A stretch of DNA of 64,000 bases, from NCBI GenBank assembly GCA_001557505.1, contig LSAX01000002.1, positions 248,001 to 312,000 of the forward strand. Reading direction: 5' to 3'. The DNA comes from Reticulascus tulasneorum (lineage: Eukaryota; Ascomycota; Sordariomycetes; Glomerellales; Reticulascaceae). Made by a program: the position numbers and the translations under genes. This document shows positions 27,301-38,572 of the stretch, in pieces; the first letter of the stretch is position 1, and each line of letters starts with the position of its first letter. The notes below the pieces were generated by a model, which was not told where the DNA came from, ran no database searches, and saw only the letters and a list, made by a program, of their open reading frames with translations.

Positions 27301-27850
27301 TTTCTTAATGACCTTATTTATAAATTATATATATATCTATAATCTAACTAAGTATATTCTATTTTATTTTATATATAACTATAAAATTATTATGTTAATA
27401 AAGATTAGTATTATTATATAGAAAGTTCTTAAATAGGATATAATCTATATGTTTAATCAAGAATTAATAATATAAATAAAAATGATTATATAACTTGAAA
27501 AAGATTAAGATTATATAGTTAAACTTTTTAACTATAGAAAAAAGACTTAAGCTAAATAATAGAACAAAAGATATAAAAAAAGTTTTTATAAATAAAAGCT
27601 AACTTTAAGAAATATAATATTAATCTATAATATAATTAGATCTCTTAATAAGAATAAAAGTTCTAAACTTAAGCTAAAATAATTAAAACTTTATAAGATC
27701 AAATTAATAACTTTAAATAATATGTCTTATAAACTAAAATCTCTTAGCGAAGAAAAAAAAAAAAGATCTACGTATTTAGGATATAGACTAAAGAAGTTTA
27801 TCAAGGCTTTTAATAGATGGTAAAAACCAAAAAATAAGATATTAACCTGA
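24300..27850 (+). pseudogene. Gypsy pol (RT-RNase H-integrase), RIP-inactivated
   Basis: The plus strand reads as a Gypsy polyprotein once stops from RIP are ignored. At about 25,210 a WFCV.KKD.K-like start of reverse transcriptase is seen. The RT catalytic motif FLDDI is intact at 25541-25555 (usual form YLDDI). At about 26.78-26.95 kb a Y.W.NMY...C..CQ-like HHCC zinc-binding region leads into the integrase core, starting near 26951 with VYLDI (usual form hLDIvxM) and continuing through ARDDLSGW- and YHPQANG-like remnants. At about 27.77 kb the segment TYLGYRLKKF matches the pol C-terminus of fungal Gypsy elements. Frames are broken many times. Confidence 0.75.
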
Positions 27851-30800
27851 AAAGATTAAGATAAAGATATTATAAACTTACTTTTAGACTTTGACTTAAT
27901 ACCTCTTAAAGAAAAAGAAAAAAAATATAAAGAAAAGATAATTATAAACTTAGAAAACTTTAATATATACTTAATCTTAAAGGTTATATATTAAATAACT
28001 AAAAAAAAATATATAGAAAAACTTTAAAAATAACTTTTCTAAAATATTAAAGATTTTAAGAAAGATAACCTCTTTATCTTAATTTAATAAAGAAAGCTAA
28101 TAAATTACGATAAATACTAAGATATCCTAGAATAAAGCTAATCAAGCTTAATTATAACTTAATTTTATATTATTATAACTTAATAGTTAATAACTAACCT
28201 CTTATATTTTTACTTTTAAGACTAATTTTATAGACTTATACCTTATTTTCTATATTATTATATTATTTTTTCCTTCTATTAGACTTTAATTTTATATTTC
28301 TAAGCTTACTTTCTACTATTATTAGACCTTTATTCTAACCTATCTAACCTTTTATTTATTTATTTTCTTTTCTAAAAATTATATAACTTTAAAAATTTTA
28401 TTTTTTCATTTTTTTTATTTATATTTATCTTTAACATTTTATCTTCTAAGATCTAAGAGGGATAGCTTTATAAGATAAGAGATAATATATCTAATAGGTA
28501 TTAAGCTTAATTAAACTATTATAATTATTATAATTATAAGTTAGAATTAACGAAGTAGAAATTTTTATTTGTAAAACCTTTTTAATTCTTAAAAACTAAG
28601 ATTATTATTAAATTTATATCTTAACTTTTTACTTAACTACTTCTTATATATTTTTACTTTTAACCTTTTTACCTAAAAAACCTTAAGATATTATATTCCG
28701 CTTAATTTATTAAGAGATCTTAACGTTAATAATAAGATAAAGTCTAAAAATGATAATAGCTCTACTCTAAAGACGGTTAAGATAAAGAACTAAAAACATA
28801 ATATCTTCAGTTTAAGGTATATTAAACTATTTATAAAAGAAATCAGCCATAATAAATAGATAAAAAAAGTTAAAATTAAAAAGATAAATCTATCTAACTT
28901 TAATTATAATAAATTAAGCTTTAAAAACCTTTTAAATTTAACTAAACTTATTAACCTTAAAGCTAAATAACTTATAAACTATATTATTAACCTGAAAAAT
29001 ATAATTAGACTTCTTAAAAAACTTATAATTAACATAATAATTATCTTAATAACTAAGTAATAAGATATACTTAAAGAAAGGATATATAACCTACATATTA
29101 ATATATAAAATATTACTAAAATTAGAAAAGTTATATTAATCTTCGTAATATTTATAAAAGACCTTATTAATTCTTTTATAAACCTAGATAAATAGACCTT
29201 TAACAATATTTAGATAATAAGCGAATTTTATAAACTAATAACTAAAAATATTATAATTATTAATAATTATAATTATATACTAAGAGAACTTAAGCTTAAA
29301 AGTTATTAAGTTGTTAATAAAAAGATTATTATTAAGTATATTTCGTTAAAAATAATAAATAATATCTTTTTAAGATTTACTATCTTTAATAAACTTAATA
29401 AACTAGATTTCAAAATAAATAGAATTAGGTTATATACTATTATCATTTTAGGCTAAACTTTTTAAAAATAAATATTAAAGATAAATAACAACCTATTACT
29501 AATTAGCCCTAATTAATCATAAAAAAGAAAGAATAATTTATAATAAGTTTTTTCTTAATATAACAGAAAAATCCGTAATTTATAAACATCTTAACGTTAA
29601 ATAACAACTATAGCTCCTATTTGTTAAAAATCTTAACAAGCTTAATTTTATAATAATAAACATAATCATTAAGATCAACGGGAAGGTAGAGAATATAATC
29701 TATGATAGATAGAAGTTCTAATTAAAAAAATAAAGAAGTTAATTTTAAAAGTTTAAAGATAAGAAATATAAGAAAGAGATATTTTCTTTTATAGACGAGA
29801 AAAAGATAAAAAAACCTTAAAATAAAAAAGTTATTTATTAAATAAAAAGAGAAAAGAGAAAAAGAAAGAAGAAAAATAAAAATGTTCTTTTTATTTAAAG
29901 ATATTAAATAAAAAGGCCGTTATTATTATTAAAAAGAAAAAACTTAAAAAAAGAAATAGAAAAAAAGCCTTTTTATAATCATTATCAACATTAGAAATCT
30001 ATATATATTATAACTTCTCTTTAATTATCAAACTAACTATTATTATATATCTTTAAACTATTTAAAAACATCATTCTTATATCTTTAATATCTTAATTAA
30101 GATTATTATAAATTTATCAAATATTAAAAACCTTAATAAAAGAAAGTAAACCTTAAAAAGGACCTTCTATTTATATATACTTAATTTACTTATATCTAAT
30201 AATTTATTTTTTATTTATATATATTTCTTTATTTATATTACTGAAAAACCTTATATCTTACCTTTTTAGTCTTTATTAATTAAGGATATAATTATATCTT
30301 AAAAAAGTAATTAATAAGATCTTATTAAAAGTAAACTTCTTAATCTTCTTAATATAGATAAGATAAAAAGATTATTAAAAATTACTAAACGACCTTTTTA
30401 AACGACCTATATTAATTTATTTAAGCTAATTAATATACCTTAAACCTTATTACTCTTATTATTAATAAGAAGAGCTTTTAAGCTTAATTAAGTTAATAAG
30501 CCTTAAATCTCTTAAAAAAATATTATATCTTTTAATAAGGAATATATATATATACTCTTTATAAATAATATAGATATACTAGCTCTAACCAATAAAAAAT
30601 ATAAGGTATATTTTACCTTTTAAAACAAGAAAATAGTTTAAATAATTATCTCTAATAAATCTAAAGTTATAACTTTATATAAACTAGATTAGCAAAATAA
30701 TAATATAAAAGACTTTTGTAAATCTTAATATATAATTAACTTAATAAGATTCTAAAACTAAGTTCTATAGCTAAGTTCTTTTTTATTTCTAATAACCTTT

Positions 30801-31184
30801 CTATTTAATAAGCTTATTATTATTAGACCTAAGAAAGAAGAACTTAAGCTAAATCTTAAGAAATATCAAAAAAAGTTTAAATAATAGATTAGTTAATATT
30901 AAAATCAAGATTAGAAAGATAAATAGTTAAGTCTATTCGATATATACTTATTTATAAATTTATAAAACCTTAAAATTACGATAAAGAGAAAAGATTAGCT
31001 AACTAGAAAAATAATAATTAAAAATTTAGCCTTAATTAAGAAAAATATAATTTAAGGATTTATAATATAATCTATTTAAAATAATTAGATCTAATAATAT
31101 TAAAGAGATAATAGCTTTACTAAAAAAACTTAACTATAAAAGTTAGAAATATTTTATAATATATAAACGGTTATCTTTATTAAT

Positions 31185-31640
31185 TATTATGATAATTATT
31201 AAGTTATAATTATTATTAATTAGGTTTATAAGATTATCTTCTTCTATAATAACCTTTAAAATGATAATTACGTTAAAGATTAGTTTATTTTGTAAATAAT
31301 ATAAATTATAAACTAATATTAAACTTATAAACTTAGTCTTATTAACAAATAAGTCTTAAAAGCTAGGTTTTACTTATACTTAAGCATTATTTAACTTAAT
31401 AGTTATAATTATAGATATTTTATATTAGACTAGATTAGAATAATAGTCTAAAAAGCTAAGATAAACTTAGTATAATTAGCTTTTTATTAGATCTAAGATA
31501 AGCAAACTTATTATTAATTAAATAAGAAATAATTTATTATTTATATTAATATCTACCTTTAGAACCTGATTAAGCATAAACTTAGCTTATCTACTTACGT
31601 ATAGAAATATAATTATTATAACGTTAAGATATTATATAAA
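31185..31640 (+). repeat. Diverged internal direct repeat, copy A
   Basis: Parts of this stretch match 32315-32790 about 1.13 kb downstream. The core near 31190-31260 (…ATAATTATTAAGTTATAATT…) and a second block near 31555-31630 both recur in order. It suggests an ancient tandem duplication within the unexplained segment. Confidence 0.4.
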
Positions 31641-32314
31641 AAATATCTTTTTTAAACATCAAAGGTTATAAAAAGATAAAAAGGCCCCTTATTAATAATA
31701 TTTCTTTTAATTAAGAAGGCTAATATGTTTTCAAAGACCTTTTAAAATTTAAGATAAATAAAAAAGATCTTTAAAGATAAAAACTTAATAATTATTTTAT
31801 ATAATATAATTAATAAAAGTTTTTAAAAGAATATATTCTTATTAAAATCTTTATATTATTACTTTTTACCTAAGCTAGAGAACTAATGTTATTAACCATT
31901 ATCTTCTCTTATATTTCTAATTATTAAACCTATTAAAAAACCTTAAAATAGACCTAATTAAATCTTTATAAACCTTTTTAATATAAATAACTTAAAAGAT
32001 ATAAAAATTTTTAAAGGTTAATTAAAAAGTTATTAGTTAAAAACATAATAAAATTAATAATAATAGATAAATAAACTCTAGTTATTTATAAATTTTTAAA
32101 ATTTTAAATTAAAAATAACTAATAAAGACTAACTAAATAATAAAGAAATATTAAATAGTTTTACCTTAATCTATAAAAGATTTATTAATTTCTTAATTAT
32201 TTATTAAATAAGGAATAACTAAATTATAAATTTAAAAGGTAAAATTATTATTTTTAAGTAAAAATAGAGTATTAAGTAAGTATAAAAAGCTTATTTATTA
32301 ATAATTATTAGATA

Positions 32315-32790
32315 TTTTAATAATTATTAGGTTATAATTATCGTTAATTAGGCTTATAAAATGATCTTCTATTAAGATAACCTTTAAGAAGATAAAGTTA
32401 ATATAGAAAAATAGTTTATAATATAGATAAACTATATCTTTTGTTAATATTAAAAATATAGATTAAGACTTAGTAAATCTTAAATCTTTTAAATAAATAT
32501 TTACCTTTATTATAATATAATATAACTAGATAGATATAATTATAACTTCTTAATATTAAAATAAATCTACTATATAATATAAAAAAAACTTTAAGATATT
32601 AAGTTCTCTACTTTCTATATCATATTAGATAATACCTTCTATTATCAAAAATCATAATTATAGTTATATATATATATTAAAGCTAACCTTAAGAACCTAA
32701 TTAAGGTTAAACTTAATCTCCTTCCGTAATATTAACTACTTAATAATAATTATAAAGTTAATATAATAAATAAAGATTAATTAAAACCTA
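32315..32790 (+). repeat. Diverged internal direct repeat, copy B
   Basis: Partner of the repeat at 31185-31640. Similarity is clearest at about 32325-32400 and 32690-32770, with patchy matches between. Low-complexity AT sequence makes the exact ends uncertain. Confidence 0.4.
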
Positions 32791-33578
32791 CTTTATTACC
32801 TTCTTTACGTTTTAATAATCTCAGCCTAATTAACTAAATATAAATCAAAGGCTTTTATTATAATAAAGATAATAAATCTATCTTCTTTAACGGAGATAAA
32901 GATAATAAAGATATTAATATATCTAATTAAGGCTTAGAGACCTTGATTAATCGTTTTAAGATCTTAATTCCTAAATCTTTATTATTTATTATTTTATTAT
33001 AAACGCCTTAAGCTAGGCTTACGCCTAAAAAAGACTTTTTACTTTATATAGTTTTAACATTAAAAAAGAAAGTAAACTACTTATAACTAACTATTTATAT
33101 AAAACCTTTTATAAAAGCTTAACTTATTATAGATAATCCTTTCTTAACATTTACTAGATTACCTTATATAAATATTATTATTAATAAAAAGCTTATATTA
33201 TAATATATTATAATAACTAAATGGTTTTTATAATGATAAAACCTTTTTATTAATATTAATAAACAATTTAAGATATATAATCATATTAAAATAATTAAAC
33301 CTATAATAACTTTTAGATAGGTAAGATAAAAAAGATTTAAAATATCTTATAAATAAATATAATAAGATATTAAGAATAAATAAAAAGCTAAATCATATTA
33401 AGTTAGAAAACAAACTTTTTATAGATCTTATATATACCTATAAAAATAACTAACGATATATAAAACTAAAATGTTTAATAAATATAAATATTTTCTTAAC
33501 TTTTTAAAAAAAAAATCTAAAAAGAGATATAATAATAAAACTTAATTCATAAAGATATTAGATATTATACTTAAAAAC

Positions 33579-34008
33579 GATTAAAATTAGGTAAGGTAAA
33601 ATAAATACGTTTTATTATAAACCTATTATAACTAACTTAATTAGGCTTAAATATATATTTATATATATATTAATTATCAGTCTTTTTTATATTTAGTTAT
33701 TTTTATAGCTTTTATTAATATATTCGGAAATACGTTTATAAATATATTTCGCAATATTATTAAATTTATATTATTAAATTATCTTATAAAATCATAAATT
33801 TATAAGTCTTTATTTTACAAAAACCTTAATTATATCATTAAATCTACTTATCTTTGATCAGAGATAAAACACCTTCTACGCCTATATAGTTATCTAGATG
33901 GCCAAGATATTACTATTTTAATATGTTATATTAGGTTATATATGTTAAAATATTTGGTGGTTATAGTGGTATAACTACGAGATGACCTGGCCTAGGTTAA
34001 TTTTAATA
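33579..34008 (+). repeat. Right LTR of the nested Gypsy element (430 bp)
   Basis: Direct repeat of 19576-20005. The first base differs by a transversion (G against T), so the exact outer boundary at this end is slightly uncertain. The other end, ...GGTTAATTTTAATA, is identical in both copies. Confidence 0.87.
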
Positions 34009-36127
34009 TTAACGATAATAGAAAGATTAGCTAATTTCTTATTAGACAGCTTAATTAATAATATTATTATTATAAGATAACTAAACTTAAACAGCTTATA
34101 GAAGAGTAAGATAAATCATCTTTTTTAATATAATATTAACCTTTAAGATAAATCTTTTAATAAATAATAGAAAAATAATAAGTCTGATTAACCTCTTTAA
34201 CATAATAAGTAAATTAAAATTAAAACAAAGAAGAAATAAGAAATAAGATAATAAAAGGTAAACCAGCAGACCGGCCGGGACCTTATATAGTCTATTAACT
34301 ATATTCTATTAACTAACTTTTATAATATAAACAACTAAATAGAACTTTTATTAGAAATAATCTAATTAATATTTATAATTATAATAAAGACAAAGTAATA
34401 TTTATATTATAATAACTTTATTAAGCTACCTTAGATATATTAAGACTTTTATATATATAAGAGAGGTAAAGAATTTAAAGAAGTTTATTAAAACAAGATT
34501 TATAATCTTATTTATAAGAAGATATAATAAGTAATCTACTAAGTAAAAGCCTTAAAGATCTTTTTACTGTTAAAATAGGTATTTATTTATAAGTTTAATT
34601 AAAATAAATACCTTAACAAATATAAAACTTATATCTACATACATAAAGACCTTCAAAGATCTAACATACTTAGATAAACATATATAACCACTTTTATAAT
34701 ATATTTATTTTAGTTTATAATAATAATCTATATAAGGTTTAATCTTAAATATAAGTAATTTAACGTTATAAACACGTTCTTAAATAACCTAATCGATAAA
34801 ACTAACGGATAAGTCTTTTATAAGTTATTTAACAAGTTTAAAAACCTTAATTTTAAACTATTTAATAAGTTTAAAAATAATCTAAACGTTTACATCAAGC
34901 TTAATAAGGTATTATATAGATTAAAAAAGTTATTATTTTTATAATATAAAAAACTCTTTATAACGTTAAAAACTATAAGATTAACCAGCTTAACAGAAAA
35001 ACTATATATTTTCGTTAATAATAAAATATTTATATTATTTTATATAGATAATATCTTAGTTTTATATAAGCTAGATAATAAGCTTAAAACTAATAAGTTA
35101 ATTAAAAAACTTAAATAGAAATATGAAATATATAATAAAGAAGATTTATTATAATTCTTAAATATTAAAATTCTTAAAAATTAATAATAATATTAGATTT
35201 AGCTTTATTATAATATATATATCAAGAAGATCATAATAAAGTTTAACTTCTTTAATAATAACCTTAAATTCTTATTAATATTAATTTTAATAACCTTAAT
35301 AATAAAAAATATTAACTTTATAAATCATGTTAATATTAAGCTATTCTAAAAGATAATTAGGTTAATATTATATATTATAATTATTATAAAGCTAGACATA
35401 ATAAAGGTTATATTATAATTAGTTTATTTCCTAACAAACTTATCAAAAAAATATCTTAAAACGGCCTAATAAACTATCTTCTACCTTTATATAATATATT
35501 TCCTAATTATTAAGTTTAATAAGAACTTTAACAAAATATTAATTATAATTAATAATATATCTTTTACCAATGATCTTAAGACCTAATATTCTTCTTAAAG
35601 ATATATTATATTTTTATTTAACAAACTAATTATCTAAAAAGCTAAATTATAAAATATAATAATTATTTTAACTATAAAAACTAAGCTTTTTAATATTAAG
35701 AAAATAATAAAAAAGCTAATTACTTTTAAATAGTTTTTCTAAGATATCTTTCTCAACTTAAATATATTAATAAAGTTATATTATAATAACAAGTAAATAA
35801 TATAGCTAATCATAAAAATAAATAAAAAAATTAATATAAAGTTAAAACATATTAATATCTAGAATATATAACTAAAATAAAAGTTTAAAAAAGGTAAGTT
35901 CCTCGTAGATTACCTTCTAATAAAAGATATATTAATAAACAGCTTAACAAAAATATTATTAAGAAAGATGTTTAAACATTTTTATAGAATATTAAACTTA
36001 AAAGATATTTAACGGCTAGTTAACATTCTAGATCTCACGGAGGACATAGATTAAGAAAGACCAAATAATCTAAATAACTTTACTTTAAAGACAATAATCC
36101 AACGGACAGCTAAGCTGTTAAAAAGTA
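34009..36127 (+). pseudogene. Copia reverse transcriptase-RNase H half, RIP-inactivated
   Basis: Right half of the interrupted Copia element. From 35041 the plus strand reads YIDNILVLYK, the RIP-altered form of the Copia RT motif YVDDILV.YK, in which the second catalytic Asp became Asn (GAT to AAT). It continues as a TN.LI..LK..YE.....DL..FL-like segment. At about 35620-35705 a KLII.KAKL...I.LTIKTKLFNI-like stretch corresponds to the RNase H motif usually reading PISW.SK.Q..VALST.EAE. Many stops are present. Confidence 0.8.
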
Positions 36128-36357
36128 TATAACATTTAGTCAGACAGCCCCCTGACCTAGATACTTCTCAATACTTCTTAACATCTCATATTAACACCCC
36201 TAAAAGTCAATATATTACCAATACCGGCCCACAGGGGTCTATATAGCTCGATAAAGGCAGCCCTCTACCATAAAGGGCCCTCCTTAGCTGTAGGCTCAAT
36301 CAATCCTCTTATACACGCTTGTAGATGGGTCGCCGCCCCACCCAGTTGAGTACCACA
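36128..36357 (+). repeat. Right LTR of the outer Copia element (230 bp)
   Basis: Gap-free partner of 16014-16243. Here the inner (left) half is mutated (it starts TATAACA instead of TGTGGCA), while the outer (right) half keeps its G/C up to the terminal CCACA. Confidence 0.92.
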
Positions 36358-36362
36358 CTGAT
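36358..36362. repeat. Target-site duplication CTGAT, right copy
   Basis: Exact copy of 16009-16013, directly after the right Copia LTR. Confidence 0.9.
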
Positions 36363-36616
36363 ATCTTCAAACCGTCATTACGGCAGCATTGATAATCCTA
36401 TTTTCATTTGAGGACTTGATTTAGACCTGATCAGATGTGATCTATTCGATTGCGACCGCCATTGACTCGACACGACCAATACTTGCGGAGATGCGATATA
36501 CCACTGTGAGACTTACACCGAAGAAGCCGCGCTGAGATCACCAATGCAAGATCACCAGTCATTCCAGACTAGCGCATTTCACCAGCAAGCAAACTAGCTT
36601 AAATACACGATACACC

Positions 36617-36802
36617 CTAGCTTAAACCTTTGGGGGCCACGTGCCAGACAATGCCAGAGAAATTGGCGACCGACACAGAATGCAGATGGCGGCAAGTCAG
36701 AAAGAGCGCTCGCAAGTCGGCCAAGCAATCGCGATATTGGAAGATGCGGACGACAAACTCAGCAGGGGCCGCGGAAGCGAAGGCGCAAGAAGGAGCCCCC
36801 AT
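36617..36802 (-). pseudogene. F-box-like gene remnant (5' fragment)
   Basis: On the minus strand an ATG at 36802 opens 61 codons. The segment PAEFVVRIFQYRDCLADLRA followed by LTCRHLHSVSVANFSGIVW closely resembles the N-terminal F-box-like segment of many fungal hypothetical proteins (consensus LP.E.v..IF.yL....DL.AL.LTCR.LHSV). The frame stops shortly after. The rest of such a protein (several hundred residues) is not seen between here and the transposon edge at 36362. I infer a truncated gene, but a first exon with an unrecognised continuation is possible. Confidence 0.45.
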
Positions 36803-36940
36803 TGAAACGAGATAAGAATGCAACACCGCCTTAGTTATGCCAAGAAGTGCTGGCCGAAGCTGGATGTTAAGTTGCAGAGCAGTCGGGTCCACTGAAACCT
36901 CGTCGGGTCCGAGTTCGGGAGGTTGAAACGGGGCCTACAG

Positions 36941-37061
36941 ATCCTATTTTCCCATTATAACTAGATAGATTGGTAACTGTATATTCTTATTATAATACGC
37001 TTATAATATCTGGATTTATAAGTCATTATACAGTCAAGAAGCTTACCATTATAAATAGGAT
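36941..37061. repeat. AT-rich fold-back element (MITE-like candidate)
   Basis: About 121 bp with three nested inverted repeats: ATCCTATTT (36941-36949) with AAATAGGAT (37053-37061), ACTGTATA (36976-36983) with TATACAGT (37027-37034), and a central near-palindrome at 37000-37022. It is more AT-rich than its surroundings. No target duplication was found. It could be a miniature inverted-repeat element or a structured promoter region. Confidence 0.35.
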
Positions 37062-37395
37062 ATAAGGTCCTAAATATTCATTATGTTGAGACTGTTTTGT
37101 TAGGTCATGATGTGTTCTGCGGACGTAGAGAACAAGAAAATAATACCCCCTCACGATGTACATAAATCTTGATAATGCAATAGCTACATGCAGAAGAATA
37201 TTTGTTGTTGGTTCACATGTAGGCGGCGCAGCGCTTAGGCATTTATTGCAAACGGACGGGAACGATCAGCTAGGTCTTGAACTAATATTAGCCCATGCCC
37301 TCTCCCCCCTATTTAAGATCAGCTCAACACAATCGTCTTTCTTTTAGGATAGCAGCTAGTTTTTGCCATTATTCACCGTCTTCTGTCTGCTCACA

Positions 37396-38572
37396 ATGAC
37401 AGTCCGGAACCAGGACTTGGAACGATTCCTGGCGGATGAGCGCTTTAGCCGGGTTTTTGCGTATCCTGCGGATCCTGCACGGGGACGCCCCGAGGCTCTT
37501 CGCATCTCATACGCAGACTATGGGTACCGCAATACGGAGCATCCCCAGGTGGAAAAGATCTTTTTTTTTTTCGGGCCTCTTTTGGGGTCTAGGATGATCC
37601 ACGTAGCCAAGGATGCTTTGGCCAAGGAGCATAGGATCCGTGTTATCAACGCCGACCGGCCGGGCTTTGGCGAGACACCCGATATGGAAGCAGAGGGAAG
37701 GCTAGCTTTCTGGCGTGGTAAACATAGACTTCACTTCCTCTCTCCTTACTTCTGCTTCTTTGCGGCTGACTGGCATATGACCAGAGGCTATGTTCGCACT
37801 ACTACAGCACCTACAGATCCGCCACGTATATCTGGGCGCGCAGAGTGCCGGTACCATATATGCCCTAGACTTCATATTCCACCATCCCGAAATGCTGTAT
37901 CCCGAGTATCCCTATCTTGCTATTGGGGCTCCGTGGGTGCACCCTTCACATTCTCAAGTCTGGCATATGTCCATAACGCACGCACTTCCCAGGTCCCTGC
38001 TAGGACAGGTGGATAAGCTTGCGTCCTTGTTCTCCATCGTCTCCGCTCCCGTACTGGAGACCAGCTTTGGGCTCACCTCTGCTTTGGGGCGGTGGTTCGG
38101 TGCTGCGCCAGCTGAAGAGGACGCCGCCGCTACCGCCGCCGATCCGGCGCTAGCCTTCGCAGAGGCTTTGGATCCAAAATTGGCCGACTTCATCTATGCT
38201 AGCCCTATTCACGGCATGTCCAACGAGTCGATTCTGCTTATGCAAAGGACGCAGGGTGTATCTGGATGGGCGGAATGGGGAGACTATGACACCCTTGTGC
38301 CTCGTCTAAGGCGCGCCCTGGCCGAGAAGGATCGGCGCCTGGTTGTGGAGTGCTTTTTTAGCCAGACGGACTCCATGATTGGCGACCCTGGCACGGCAGG
38401 GCCGGAGTGGTTCAAAAGCTGCTGGAGCCGTGACGGCCAGGATGACGACGGCGACGACACCATCCAATTCTCTTGCAGGGTCATCAACGGGGCAGATCAT
38501 AATTCAATATGGGCGACGCAGTGGGGTGTTGCCCGCGACGTATTTGGTCGTATCAGAGGAACCGAGTCTTAA
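37396..38572 (+). CDS. Alpha/beta-hydrolase fold protein
   Basis: Two exons, 37396-37717 and 37785-38572 (about 369 aa). The intron (67 bp) has GTAAAC and a CCAG acceptor, and joining gives a continuous hydrolase (…FWR-EAMFALLQHL…). The N-terminal half carries a DRPGFGET turn. The nucleophile elbow is GAQSAGT with Ser128 (a G.QSAG variant of GxSxG; many fungal relatives have SHSAG). The catalytic His is in GADHNSIW (about His346). A run of eleven T (37561-37571) encodes four Phe in the first core strand. An upstream in-frame ATG at 37363 exists, but the ATG at 37396 fits the family better. There is no signal peptide, so it is probably cytosolic. The substrate is unknown. It is the first intact gene right of the transposon and could serve the nearby polyketide pathway; this is inference from position. 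Confidence 0.85.

Larger units (their letters stand above)
28080..33578. other. Unexplained AT-rich segment inside the Gypsy element
   Basis: About 5.5 kb lies between the end of decayed pol and the right Gypsy LTR, where normally a few hundred bases would be found. It opens with a pyrimidine-rich tract (about 28.2-28.45 kb) that looks like Gypsy 3' noncoding sequence. The rest has no readable domain on either strand. It could be a third nested element, a captured host gene, or extra element ORFs; RIP has erased the evidence. Confidence 0.5.
19576..34008 (+). mobile_element. Nested Ty3/Gypsy retrotransposon, RIP-destroyed, oversized
   Basis: Two 430-bp direct repeats (19576-20005 and 33579-34008, constant offset 14,003, no gaps) act as LTRs. 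Their ends are inverted (TATTAAAACC... at the start, ...TTTTAATA at the end, from an original TG...CA). On the plus strand, decayed reverse transcriptase, integrase and the pol C-terminus can be read in Gypsy order between about 25.2 and 27.85 kb. At 14.4 kb it is about twice the usual 6-7 kb, so it carries extra sequence, mostly 28.1-33.5 kb. No clear target duplication is seen: the five bases before (ATATA) and after (TTAAC) do not match even allowing for RIP. It lies between the integrase and RT regions of the Copia element. Confidence 0.85.
16014..36357 (+). mobile_element. RIP-destroyed Ty1/Copia retrotransposon carrying a nested Gypsy element
   Basis: Two 230-bp direct LTRs (16014-16243 and 36128-36357) bound 20,344 bp and are flanked by the same CTGAT. 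The LTR starts TGTGG (left copy) and ends CCACA (right copy), the expected inverted ends. Subtracting the inner element (19576-34008, 14,433 bp) leaves 5,911 bp, a normal length for a fungal Copia element. Decayed integrase (left half) and reverse transcriptase/RNase H (right half) can be read on the plus strand, in Copia order. Between about 15.7 and 36.6 kb there is almost no open frame over 60 codons, and sequence is strongly AT-rich with TA-rich dinucleotides, as expected from heavy RIP. The element is inactive. Confidence 0.9.

Noticed and set aside
28979..29206. Minus-strand frame of about 75 codons in the unexplained segment
   Set aside because: Extreme Ile/Leu/Ser bias from AT-rich sequence, no start context and no recognisable domain.
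16009..36362. Centromere or AT-rich isochore of non-transposon origin
   Set aside because: Paired LTRs, target duplication and readable Copia and Gypsy remnants explain most of the block as RIP-mutated retrotransposons.
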